DNA of 64,000 nt from Tepidamorphaceae bacterium (GCA_028289445.1 JANQPO010000012.1:62001-126000); one strand, 5' to 3'. Positions 34,372-42,747 are shown, numbered from the stretch's first letter. Made by a program: numbers and translations. The notes: a model not told the origin generated them from the letters alone.

Positions 34372-36207
34372 ATGGCCAAGAAAATCACCCTTGACGAACT
34401 CTACGAAAAGCTCGCGGACCCGAACGTTCCCGAAGAAGAGCTGCGCGCCTATTTCGACGTCGACATCGCGGCATCGACGGCTTTCGACCCCCGCTTATCG
34501 GTGAACACCCGATCCGTCCAGATCCCGGATACGCCGGCCGGTCGGGCGCGGTCCGGCCAGCTTTTGAACACCGTCAACTGGGCCTCCCGCATGCGGCGGC
34601 GCTCCGCGTTCCACCGCAAGATGTCGAGCGGTAACTACAAGGGCCCGGTTATCGTGTCGGAAGGCGACAGCTGGTTTCAGTATCCCATCAAACTGACCGA
34701 TGTGATCGATCATCTGTCGCGCGATTTCGCGATTTTGAGCCTCGGCGCCGCAGGCGACACCATGGCCAACATGATCAAGCGCGCCGAATACATGCGGGCC
34801 ATCGAACAAACGAATGCGGCGGTGCTGCTGTTTTCGGCCGGCGGCAACGATTTGGTCGCCGACGGCAATCTGGCCACGCATCTCAAGCCCTTCGATCCGA
34901 ACCTGACGCCCGTCGAACATCTCCTGCCGAGTTTCGACCGCCTCGTTGAGTCCGTGGTTCAGAAATACGACCGCATCTTCCGGCAAGTCTCGTCGAAATT
35001 CCCCAAGCTTCATATCCTTTGCCACGGATATGACTATGCGATCCCGGACAAGGGACCCTGGCTCGGCAAGCCGATGATTTCCCGGAGCATCGAGGACGCA
35101 AAGGTGCAAAAGGCCATCGCCCGGGAGATGATGGAGCGCTTCAATCGGTCGCTGAAGGCGCTCGCCGGCCGCTATGGCCAGGTCACCTATGTCAACAATC
35201 GCGGCATCGTCAAAGACACGCGCTGGGCCGACGAACTGCACCCGAACGACGAGGGGTATGGCGCCGTCGCGGCCGGCTACAAGAAGATCATCAACAAGCT
35301 GACCGGCCAGCCCCGCGGACGCAGCGCCGTTCGCCGGTCCGCGCCGGCGGCCAAGGGCCGCTCCCTCCACCTCGGGCTCAATTTCCTCGATCCCAACCAC
35401 TATGGCGGCTGGGACGGCGAATTGCAGTCAGCCGAGTTCGATGCGGAAGACATGGAGGCGCTTGCCAAGGACATCGGCTACAAGACCAAAATCCTCAAGC
35501 GCAACAAAGTGACTCGCGCCGCCGTCCTAAGCGAACTCGACCGCGCCGCGCGCGACTTGAAGGCCGGTGACATCTTCTTCGTGACCTATGCCGGGCATGG
35601 CGGCCAGGTGCCGGACTTTAACGCGGATGAGGAAAACGACCGCACCGATGAGACCTGGTGCCTGTTCGACGCTCAGTTGATCGACGATGAGCTGGCGGTG
35701 AAGTGGTCGAAGTTCAAGCCCGGCGTGCGGATCGTCGTGGTCTCCGACTCCTGCCACTCGGGTTCGGTCATCCGCGCCATGACGCCGCGCACTACGGTTC
35801 CCGTCGAGAGCGACGACCCGGCCACCGCCGGATTCCGGCCGCGCGAGATGCCGTGGCGCGTTGCTGCTAGAACCGCGCGACAGAACCGCGCGCAATACCG
35901 TGCCATCTCGCGTTCGCTCGGACCGATCAATGAAGAGCTACTGTCGCGCGAACTCAACAATCCCATCGCCTGTAGCGTCCGGCTCCTCTCCGGCTGCCAG
36001 GACAATCAGGTGTCGATGGACGGACCCGGCAATGGTGCGTTCACGTCGGCGCTTCTGACGATCTGGGACGAAGGCCGGTTCGAGGGCAATTACGACCGGT
36101 TCCATCGCGAGATCGTCGCGCAGATGCTGCCGACACAAACGCCAAACCACTGGTCGATCGGCACACGCGATCCGTTATTCGACGGCCAAAGGCCGTTTGC
36201 GATCTAG
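34372..36207 (+). CDS. SGNH hydrolase-caspase fusion protein
   Basis: A 611-residue protein with two enzymatic domains. Residues about 90-310 are an SGNH/GDSL esterase: S100 in EGDSW, the glycine block LGAAGD, N159 in GGND, and D287/H290 in DELHP. Residues about 330-605 are a C14 caspase-like peptidase, with H409 in TYAGHGGQ and C461 in VVSDSCHSGS, the metacaspase/orthocaspase dyad. No signal peptide or membrane segment is present. The gene starts 98 bases after the C1 peptidase gene. Prokaryotic caspases typically cleave after Arg or Lys and often act in regulated self-damage or defence; coupling one to an esterase in one chain is uncommon. Confidence 0.88.
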   Translation: MAKKITLDELYEKLADPNVPEEELRAYFDVDIAASTAFDPRLSVNTRSVQIPDTPAGRARSGQLLNTVNWASRMRRRSAFHRKMSSGNYKGPVIVSEGDSWFQYPIKLTDVIDHLSRDFAILSLGAAGDTMANMIKRAEYMRAIEQTNAAVLLFSAGGNDLVADGNLATHLKPFDPNLTPVEHLLPSFDRLVESVVQKYDRIFRQVSSKFPKLHILCHGYDYAIPDKGPWLGKPMISRSIEDAKVQKAIAREMMERFNRSLKALAGRYGQVTYVNNRGIVKDTRWADELHPNDEGYGAVAAGYKKIINKLTGQPRGRSAVRRSAPAAKGRSLHLGLNFLDPNHYGGWDGELQSAEFDAEDMEALAKDIGYKTKILKRNKVTRAAVLSELDRAARDLKAGDIFFVTYAGHGGQVPDFNADEENDRTDETWCLFDAQLIDDELAVKWSKFKPGVRIVVVSDSCHSGSVIRAMTPRTTVPVESDDPATAGFRPREMPWRVAARTARQNRAQYRAISRSLGPINEELLSRELNNPIACSVRLLSGCQDNQVSMDGPGNGAFTSALLTIWDEGRFEGNYDRFHREIVAQMLPTQTPNHWSIGTRDPLFDGQRPFAI

Positions 36208-36253
36208 AGCATGTTCCGAAAAGTGCGTGCGGTTTTCGGACAAGATCATGCTC
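36207..36253. repeat. GAGCATG palindromic intergenic repeat
   Basis: GAGCATG at the left and CATGCTC at the right enclose inner arms CCGAAAA and TTTTCGG. It begins at the last base of the caspase stop codon. The same layout, with changes, is found at 10201-10244. Such units are common intergenic elements in Hyphomicrobiales genomes. Confidence 0.7.
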
Positions 36254-36266
36254 AAAATCAAAGAGA

Positions 36267-36308
36267 TAGAGCATTCTCGGTAACTCAACTTTCACCGAGA
36301 ATGCTCTA
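36267..36308. repeat. TAGAGCATTCTCGGT inverted repeat
   Basis: A perfect 15-bp inverted repeat, arms 36267-36281 and 36294-36308, with a 12-base loop. It directly follows the GAGCATG unit and precedes the next gene by about 50 bases. It may act as terminator or RNA-processing site between the caspase and S8 parts of the strand. Confidence 0.75.
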
Positions 36309-36350
36309 AAGACGGGGCATCTCAGGGGAAACGGGGGCGAGAAGGAGCGA

Positions 36351-36356
36351 AGGAGG
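36351..36356 (+). promoter_or_regulatory. Strong Shine-Dalgarno AGGAGG that fixes a TTG start
   Basis: AGGAGG lies five bases before TTG 36362. No in-frame ATG gives a similar arrangement, so the small gene that follows very probably begins with this TTG. Confidence 0.75.
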
Positions 36357-36361
36357 GCCCA

Positions 36362-36646
36362 TTGGCCTCCGAGGTGATCACGCTTGTCGCCGTCTTGTCG
36401 GCGGGGCTTGCCGCCGACATCGCTGACACACCTGACCAGCCGACCTCGGCGTTCGAGCGCACGCTCGACGCCCACCGTGCAACGCTGGCGCCGACCCGCT
36501 ACGCCAGCCGCGACGACGACGGTAGTCTCTACGTTACCGTCACCGTCACCAATGGCGGCAACGCCGACACCCTTCAATCCGCTCTCACCCAATTGCCCGG
36601 TGTGCTTGCCGTTTACCGCAAGCCGCCGGACGCCCTGCCCGATTAG
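36362..36646 (+). CDS. Small protein resembling a subtilisin pro-domain/I9 inhibitor
   Basis: A 94-residue protein starting at TTG, supported by an AGGAGG site. Its N-terminus has a short hydrophobic stretch (about 3-19). The C-terminal half reads like a ferredoxin-like half: strand SLYVTVTVTNG, helix NADTLQSALTQLP, strand GVLAVYRKP. This is the pattern of peptidase-inhibitor I9 pro-domains that chaperone and inhibit subtilisins. It lies 31 bases before the S8 peptidase gene, so it could be a separately encoded inhibitor or chaperone. The family assignment is inference. Confidence 0.65.
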   Translation: MASEVITLVAVLSAGLAADIADTPDQPTSAFERTLDAHRATLAPTRYASRDDDGSLYVTVTVTNGGNADTLQSALTQLPGVLAVYRKPPDALPD

Positions 36647-36677
36647 GGCCAGTTCAACGTGAAAGGGAGACGCGACA

Positions 36678-38492
36678 ATGGCCAAACGACCCCGCAAACG
36701 CTCCGGTGGACGCGACGACGGTAATCCGCTTGAGGCGCCGCGTGAATTGATCGTCATGATGCGGCCACAGGCCGGCATGCGCGCCTCGCGATCGCGGCTT
36801 GAGTCCGCGACCGGCGCCACCGTGTCGGACATCCGCAAGATCCTAAAGGATGCCGGCGCCCATATGCTGCCCTTGTTCGGCTCCAACGAGGAGCGCGTCA
36901 TGGCCCGCTCGCAAGTGCAATCGGAGGCGGCGCAAATATCGCTGGAGGATCTCTCGGTCTACTACCGTGTTGCAGCGGACGACGACAAACTGGAGGGCTT
37001 GAGCGATAAGCTTCTCAAACAGGAACTGGTCGAAGCGGCCTATGTGAAACCGCCGGCAAGCCCGCCGATTGGACCGGCCGAGGAAGGCGAAGCCGATATC
37101 GGTATTCCCGAAGCGGCGGCGCCGACCACCGCCGGTTTCGAAGCGCGGCAAGGGTATCTCGATCCGCCGCCGGTCGGCATCGATGCACGCTGGGCCTGGA
37201 CCCAGGCGGGCGGCACCGGGCATGGTATCAGCATCATCGACATTGAGGGTGCTTGGCGGTTCACGCACGAGGACCTTTTGACGGCTCAGGCCGGCGTTGT
37301 CGGCGGCACTGAGTTCGACGATATCCGCTGGCGTAATCACGGCACCGCCGTGCTGGGCGAATACTCCGGCGACCGCAACCCATTCGGCGTGACCGGCATT
37401 GCGCCAGACGCTGTCGCCATGGCGGTGTCCATAGGCGGCCTTGGCTCATCCGCCGCGCTCAACATGGCGGCGGCCAGGCTCCAGGCGGGCGACATCATCC
37501 TGATCGAGCTGCATCGCCCTGGCCCGCGTTTTGACTTCATGTCGCGATGGGATCAGCGCGGCTACATCGCGATGGAATGGTGGCCGGATGACTATGTGGC
37601 CATTTTGAACGCCACGCGGCGCGGCATCATCGTGGTCGAGGCCGCCGGCAACGGTGCGGAAAACCTCGATGACGACATCTACGAGACCCGACCGCCCTGG
37701 TTCCCGGCGTCCTGGCGCAATCCTTTCCGCCGGGTCAATCGCGATTCGGGCGCCATTGTCGTCGGTGCCGGCGCACCGCCGGCTGGAACGCATGGTCGCG
37801 ACCATGGCCCGGACCGCTCGCGCCTCGGGTTTTCAAACCATGGCGACATCGTCGACTGCCAGGGCTGGGGACGCGAGGTGACGACCTGCGGCTATGGCGA
37901 CCTGCAAGGCGGTCCGGACGAAGACCTCTGGTATACGGACCGTTTCTCCGGCACCTCTAGCGCGTCGCCGATCGTCGTCGGAGCGGTGGCCGGCGTCGTT
38001 TCCATGGCGGCAGCGCGTGGCAAGCCGATCCCAACGCCGGCGCGCCTGCGCAACTGCCTACGCACGACCGGTTCGCCGCAACAGGACGCGCCCGGTCGCC
38101 CGGCGTCCGAGCACATTGGCAACCGGCCCGACATGCAGGCGCTCGCCACTTGTCTCTACGGCACCAAGTCTTTCCTGAAAGACGCGAAGGACACCAAGGA
38201 AGGCAAGGAGAAGGAAGCCAAAGAACACAAGGAGCACATCAAGGACTTCAAGGATGTCCGCAAGGATCGAAAGGAGAAGGACGGTAAGGAGGTGATGGAA
38301 GGTCCGGTCGCGCGCGGGGCGCCTAGTCCAGCCGGTCCTGGCGATATCGAGTCCAGACTGGCAGCGCTAGAGGACACGATCGGTCAGCTCAGCCATTTCA
38401 TTTCAGGCGATCTGCGGCCCGACCTCGACGATGGCTCGGGCGGCAAGCACGACAAGGACGTGAAGGACACCGAGAAGCCGCGCGACCGGTGA
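36678..38492 (+). CDS. Subtilisin-like (S8) serine peptidase with charged C-terminal tail
   Basis: A 604-residue peptidase. The catalytic triad is D188 (SIIDIEG), H221 (RNHGTAV) and S427 (SGTSSASP), with the oxyanion Asn at N325 (AAGNG). Residues about 20-125 form a pro-domain-like region. The tail (about 500-540) is extremely rich in Lys, Glu and Asp, followed by a short coiled-coil-like helix (IESRLAALEDTIGQL) and a second charged end. There is no signal peptide, so an intracellular location is likely. The gene overlaps the next by GTGA. Maturation might be controlled by the small I9-like protein encoded just upstream. Confidence 0.9.
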   Translation: MAKRPRKRSGGRDDGNPLEAPRELIVMMRPQAGMRASRSRLESATGATVSDIRKILKDAGAHMLPLFGSNEERVMARSQVQSEAAQISLEDLSVYYRVAADDDKLEGLSDKLLKQELVEAAYVKPPASPPIGPAEEGEADIGIPEAAAPTTAGFEARQGYLDPPPVGIDARWAWTQAGGTGHGISIIDIEGAWRFTHEDLLTAQAGVVGGTEFDDIRWRNHGTAVLGEYSGDRNPFGVTGIAPDAVAMAVSIGGLGSSAALNMAAARLQAGDIILIELHRPGPRFDFMSRWDQRGYIAMEWWPDDYVAILNATRRGIIVVEAAGNGAENLDDDIYETRPPWFPASWRNPFRRVNRDSGAIVVGAGAPPAGTHGRDHGPDRSRLGFSNHGDIVDCQGWGREVTTCGYGDLQGGPDEDLWYTDRFSGTSSASPIVVGAVAGVVSMAAARGKPIPTPARLRNCLRTTGSPQQDAPGRPASEHIGNRPDMQALATCLYGTKSFLKDAKDTKEGKEKEAKEHKEHIKDFKDVRKDRKEKDGKEVMEGPVARGAPSPAGPGDIESRLAALEDTIGQLSHFISGDLRPDLDDGSGGKHDKDVKDTEKPRDR

Positions 38493-39208
38493 TCCTCTTC
38501 CTCTGCCACCCAGGCGACGCCGTTGCCGTCTGGGTGGCCGACGGTTTAGCGGCGCGATTGGATGTGCCGGTCGAGGTGATCACGCTCGATGCGGTTCTTA
38601 CCGCGCCGCACGTTTCGCTCGCATTCGGATCGACTGAACGCCGAAGCCGTATCGAACTGGCGGATGGGCGGATCATCGACAGCGGCACCGTGACGAGCGT
38701 CGTCAATCGCCTTGCTGGCCTGCCGGACCGAGCGGCGGCGAACATCTCTCATGACGATCGTGCCTATGTGCACGAGGAACTCTACGCTTTCGTCCTTGCA
38801 TGGTTAGCGTCGTTCGACGGTGCGACGGTCAACCCTCCGCACGCGCGAGCGCTCTCCGGTCTGTGGCCGGATCCGTTGGCCCTTCGACATCTGGCGGCAC
38901 GCGCCGGGCTTCCAACCGACGCAGCTATCCTGGGCAACATGAAGCGCCTCGCGCCAGCCACTGCGCCAGCGGCAACGCTCGTCGTCTGTAACGGCCAGGT
39001 TTTCGGCCCATCCATCGACGACGAGATCGCAGCCGCGGCAGCGCGGGTGACGGCTGAACTGGGGTTACAGGTTCTGACCGTCGTCTTCGAGCATTCGTCG
39101 AGCGGCGCGCTCCGGTTTTCCCATGCCGATCCTCGCGGCGATTGGCGCATCGGCGGTCCGCCCATGCTCGACAGCCTTACCTCATGCCTGGACCGCGCGG
39201 CGTCATGA
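38489..39208 (+). CDS. Protein of unknown function coupled to an ATP-grasp enzyme (possible pre-ATP-grasp domain)
   Basis: A 239-residue protein with a GTG start in a GTGA overlap with the S8 gene, and an ATGA overlap with the following ATP-grasp gene. I do not recognise a family with confidence. The segment around SVVNRLAGLPDRAAAN and DRAYVHEELYAFVLAWLAS looks like the N-terminal substrate domain of MvdC/MvdD-type ATP-grasp peptide ligases, in which such a domain precedes the ATP-grasp fold. It may thus be a partner subunit or a degenerate ligase. Confidence 0.6.
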   Translation: MILFLCHPGDAVAVWVADGLAARLDVPVEVITLDAVLTAPHVSLAFGSTERRSRIELADGRIIDSGTVTSVVNRLAGLPDRAAANISHDDRAYVHEELYAFVLAWLASFDGATVNPPHARALSGLWPDPLALRHLAARAGLPTDAAILGNMKRLAPATAPAATLVVCNGQVFGPSIDDEIAAAAARVTAELGLQVLTVVFEHSSSGALRFSHADPRGDWRIGGPPMLDSLTSCLDRAAS

Positions 39209-40107
39209 TCGCGATCGCCGGTTATCCCGACGAAGCGCCCGTGCGGCTTGTGACTGAGGCGCTCGACGCCATCGGCGCTGCTCACATCACGCTCGATCCG
39301 CACAAGGCCTCGGCGATCGATCTGGACGTGAGGATCGGTGGCAGCGGCGATGGCGGTGCGATCACCGGTCGGCTTATGACCGATGACGCAACGATTGAAA
39401 TCGAGCACATCAAAGGCGTCTATTTCAGATCTCTGGGCACTGATCCCGCGCCCGCGCTCGCTCGATTTGGCGCCTTGATGGACGTCTTGCCCGCTCGCGT
39501 GCTCAATCGCCCGGCGGCCATGGCCTCGAATGCCTCGAAGCCCTACCAGAGTCTGGCGGCACGCGCCTGCGGTTTCGCGATCCCCGAAACGCGTGTCACC
39601 AACGACCCGCTGACCGCACGCGCCTTTATCGAAGCCGCCTGGGCTGCAGGACATGATGTCGTCTACAAGTCGATGAGCGGTGTCCGATCGATCGTTCAGA
39701 CTTTCAGCGAACACGACTGGTCCCGGTTGATTCATCTCGGAACCTGCCCCGTACAGTTTCAACACCGGATCGCCGGCGACGACATCCGCGTCCATGTCAT
39801 CGGCCGAACGGTTCATGCCGCCCGCATCCAGTCATCGGCCACCGATTACCGCTATGCCGAACGGCAGGGGAGCGAGGCGGCTCGACTCGCGCCTATCGAC
39901 CTTCCTATCGAGGACGCACGGCGGTGCGTTGCTTTGGCAGAAAGTCTCGACCTGCCGCTCGCCGGGATCGACCTGCGCCGTGACCGGACGGGCGTGCTCT
40001 ATTGTTTCGAGGCGAACCCCTCGCCGGCCTTCAGCTACTACGAAACGGCAACGGGCCTGCCGATTGCCGCGGCTATCGCCAGCTATCTCGTTGGAAGCAG
40101 CGCATAA
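39205..40107 (+). CDS. RimK-like ATP-grasp ligase
   Basis: A 300-residue ATP-grasp enzyme. The core includes GFAIPETRVTNDP (linker), VVYKSMSGVRSI (glycine-rich nucleotide loop with the phosphate-binding Lys), PVQFQHRIAGDDIRVHVIG and the Mg2+-binding end GIDLRRDRTG with FEANPSPAFSYYE. Such enzymes join a carboxylate to an amine or alcohol using ATP, as in RimK (glutamate ligation to a protein) or in graspetide maturases. The ATG at 39205 overlaps the previous stop by four bases. With a peptidase operon upstream, a protein or peptide substrate is likely, but not shown. Confidence 0.85.
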   Translation: MIAIAGYPDEAPVRLVTEALDAIGAAHITLDPHKASAIDLDVRIGGSGDGGAITGRLMTDDATIEIEHIKGVYFRSLGTDPAPALARFGALMDVLPARVLNRPAAMASNASKPYQSLAARACGFAIPETRVTNDPLTARAFIEAAWAAGHDVVYKSMSGVRSIVQTFSEHDWSRLIHLGTCPVQFQHRIAGDDIRVHVIGRTVHAARIQSSATDYRYAERQGSEAARLAPIDLPIEDARRCVALAESLDLPLAGIDLRRDRTGVLYCFEANPSPAFSYYETATGLPIAAAIASYLVGSSA

Positions 40108-40181
40108 ATGCGGGCCAGCGCACATCATGCCGATTGACGTTCGGTCAAGATACGTCGTAACGACCATGATGGGAGAGTACT

Positions 40182-40790
40182 ATGGGTGATCGGGCGACGC
40201 ATTCGTTTGCCATGCGGCCATTGGCCAGTAAGGACATCGAGAAGCTGGCGGCATGGTTTCAAGACCTCAACGATCTTGCCATGTTCGATCGATCGGCGCC
40301 GATCCCTGTCGGCCCTGAGGCTGTCGAAAAGCTATGGAAGGATGACCTCGACAGTGAACCGCCGCGCACGTCGTATTGGTATATCGGCGAAGATGACGAC
40401 GGCGAGCCGCTCGGCATCTGTGGCATTCGAGATATCAATTATGTCCACGGCGACGGAACGATTCCCTTGTTTGTGGCGAAGGCTGCGCGGGGCCGGGGCG
40501 TCGGCATGGAGATGGGTGCCCGGATGCTGAACCTGGCGTTCGATAACTTGCGGCTAAGGCGCGTGAGCACGTTTCATCGTGTCGACAACAAGGCGACCGA
40601 AGTGCTCATCAAAAAGTTGGGCTTCTCCCATGAAGGCGTGGTGCGCCAAGCCTGGTTTACCGACGGCAACCATATCGATATCGCGCTGGCCGGAATCCTG
40701 CAGGAAGAGTGGGCCGCGCATCGCGATACCCTTCCGAGCCTAGCGACAATGGACGGACAACGTCACTTCAAAGCGACAATCAATGGATAA
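40182..40790 (+). CDS. GNAT family N-acetyltransferase
   Basis: A 202-residue GNAT acetyltransferase of the RimJ/RimL type, with the acetyl-CoA loop in VAKAARGRGVGMEMGARML and the NKATEVLIKKLGFSHEG motif that ends the domain. These enzymes acetylate protein N-termini, amines or antibiotics; no substrate is apparent. A weak -35/-10 pair (TTGACG 40134-40139, TAACGA 40158-40163) and a GGGAGAG ribosome-binding site precede the ATG, so it may be transcribed independently. Confidence 0.88.
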   Translation: MGDRATHSFAMRPLASKDIEKLAAWFQDLNDLAMFDRSAPIPVGPEAVEKLWKDDLDSEPPRTSYWYIGEDDDGEPLGICGIRDINYVHGDGTIPLFVAKAARGRGVGMEMGARMLNLAFDNLRLRRVSTFHRVDNKATEVLIKKLGFSHEGVVRQAWFTDGNHIDIALAGILQEEWAAHRDTLPSLATMDGQRHFKATING

Positions 40791-40828
40791 GACGGGGCAG
40801 GCGTTGCAGGTGGACGAGAGGCGACCAG

Positions 40829-42598
40829 GTGACTGACGACAGCGGCACAGTCAGGCGCCGTCTCGGCGCGGTTCTGTTTGCCGACATGGTTAATTATTCG
40901 CGCATGATGGGCCAGGACGAGCTGGGCACGCGCGCGGCCGTAAAGTCGCGTGTGACGATTTTCGAGGATCTGTGCGCGGCCCATTCCGGCGAGATCGTTC
41001 AGTTGACCGGCGATGGCTTGTTTTTGTTGTTCGACAGCGCCGTCGATGCCGTCTCGTTCTCCATGGACATCCAGAAGCGGATGGCGACCGAGAATGAAGT
41101 CCTTCCCGAAGAACGCAGGGTTGTGTTTCGGATCGGCATCAACCTCGGTGAGATCATTTTCGATGAGCGCGGCCCGACAGGCGAGAGCGTGAACATTGCC
41201 GCCCGGCTCGAACCGCTGGCTTTGCCGGGCAATGTCTGCATTTCGGGCGCCGTTTACGAACAGGTCCGCACCCGACTCACCTATGGCTATGAATATCTCG
41301 GCGAACAGCGCCTGAAGAACATCGCCGATCCGATCGACGCGTTTCAGGTGCATGAAGATGCTACCGGCGCGACGATGACAACCGGCCGCCGCCGCGTCGT
41401 CTCGCGGCAGTCGCGCGGCAATGCGCTCGGCAACGACCTCTCCCTCGTCGTCCTGCCCTTCAAGTTTCAAGGCAGCGAAACATCGGAGAGCTGGTTCGCC
41501 GACGGCTTGACGGAAGACATCACCACCAATTTGTCGCGCTTTCACAGCTTCTCGGTGATCTCACGCACATCCGCCTACGTCTTCGCCGATCGCAATCTGC
41601 CACCCCAAGACGCCGCCCGAGAGCTGGGCGCCCACTACGTCGTCGCCGGAACCGTGCGCAAGGCCGGGCCGCGGATTCGTATTGCCATTCAGCTGCAGGA
41701 CGCCGTCAGCGACCGGTTGATCTGGGGCGAGCAATACGATCGGGTCATCGAAGACATCTTCGATCTGCAGGACGAAATCACACAGATCATCGTCGCCGCG
41801 ACGGCGGTTCAGATCGAGACCACAGAGCGCGAACGGCTGCGTTCGGTGCCACCGGCCAGTCTCCTCGCCTACGGGTTTGTTCTACAAGGCCAGCAGCACA
41901 TCTTCCGCTACACCAAACCGGAAGTCAGCAGCGCCCGATCGCTCTACGAGGCAGCGCTTCAATCCGATCCACGCTATGCCCGAGCGCTGGCGGCCAAGTC
42001 CCGCACGTTCAATCTCGACTGGCGCTACGATTGGTCGGACGATCCTGACCACGCGCTCGACACCGCGCTTGACCTGGCGATACGGGCGATCGAGATCGAC
42101 CAAACCGACGCCCGTGGCTTCGGCGAACTCGGTTTCGCCCATCTCTACCGCAAGGAACACGACGCCTCGATAAGCGCCTATCGCCGAGCGCTGTCGCTCA
42201 ATCCCAATGACGCCGACCTGATGTCGGACATGGCCGACGCGTTGGCCCATTCGGGTGAATCGGAAAAAGCCGTCGAGCTTCTGCAAAAGGCAATGCACCT
42301 AAACCCGTTCTATCCGGACCAATATCTCTGGCACCTCGCCGGCGCCTACTACAATCTCTATCGCTATGAAGACGCGGCGCAGACGATTCTATCGATGCAG
42401 AACCCGACGGAGGGTCGGCGCATCCTAGCGGCAAGCTATGCTCAGCTTGGGCGCATGGAGGAAGCGCGCGAGGCCGCCGAGCAGGTCCGAAAGGCTCATC
42501 CCGAATTCGATCTGGACAAATGGGCGGCCGTCCAGCCGGATAAGCTGGAAGAAGAACACGAGCGCTTCAAGGAGGGCCTGCGCAAGGCGGGGCTCTGA
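40829..42598 (+). CDS. Adenylate/guanylate cyclase with TPR domain
   Basis: A 589-residue cytoplasmic protein from GTG 40829. Residues about 10-180 are a class III cyclase domain (FADMVNYSRMM, TGDGLFLLFDSA, GESVNIAARLEP). Residues about 210-350 are a domain often following cyclase or winged-helix domains in rhizobia (LVVLPFKFQG, AHYVVAGTVRKAG, LIWGEQYDR). Residues about 360-585 contain tetratricopeptide repeats for protein contacts. Such cyclases respond to a partner bound at the TPR part. The gene ends the plus-strand run and is convergent with the pentapeptide-repeat gene. Frames reading farther upstream from 40709 overlap the GNAT gene and look non-coding. Confidence 0.87.
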   Translation: MTDDSGTVRRRLGAVLFADMVNYSRMMGQDELGTRAAVKSRVTIFEDLCAAHSGEIVQLTGDGLFLLFDSAVDAVSFSMDIQKRMATENEVLPEERRVVFRIGINLGEIIFDERGPTGESVNIAARLEPLALPGNVCISGAVYEQVRTRLTYGYEYLGEQRLKNIADPIDAFQVHEDATGATMTTGRRRVVSRQSRGNALGNDLSLVVLPFKFQGSETSESWFADGLTEDITTNLSRFHSFSVISRTSAYVFADRNLPPQDAARELGAHYVVAGTVRKAGPRIRIAIQLQDAVSDRLIWGEQYDRVIEDIFDLQDEITQIIVAATAVQIETTERERLRSVPPASLLAYGFVLQGQQHIFRYTKPEVSSARSLYEAALQSDPRYARALAAKSRTFNLDWRYDWSDDPDHALDTALDLAIRAIEIDQTDARGFGELGFAHLYRKEHDASISAYRRALSLNPNDADLMSDMADALAHSGESEKAVELLQKAMHLNPFYPDQYLWHLAGAYYNLYRYEDAAQTILSMQNPTEGRRILAASYAQLGRMEEAREAAEQVRKAHPEFDLDKWAAVQPDKLEEEHERFKEGLRKAGL

Positions 42599-42666
42599 GG
42601 GCCTCGCCCTGCTTCCGTCGCTAGCGCAAAATGAGTTCAAATTGGAACCATTCCGCTTCTCGGTAA

Positions 42667-42710
42667 TCCCGGGCGCGGTGCAGCACTTTCATGCTGCGGC
42701 GCATCCGGGA
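42667..42710. repeat. Near-palindrome between convergent genes, possible bidirectional terminator
   Basis: TCCCGGGCGCGGTGCAGCA and TGCTGCGGCGCATCCGGGA pair except at a few positions around a short loop. It lies in the 149-base gap between the cyclase-TPR stop and the pentapeptide-protein stop. I see no gene in this gap. Confidence 0.6.
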
Positions 42711-42747
42711 CGACGCGGAAGGTGAGCGGACCTGACCCAATTCCGAT

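Noticed and set aside
36362-36646. The 94-residue protein as a graspetide or YcaO precursor peptide
   Set aside because: No leader/core division, no repeated Thr/Ser/Glu/Lys core or PFFARFL-type motif, and its strand-helix-strand pattern suits a folded domain.
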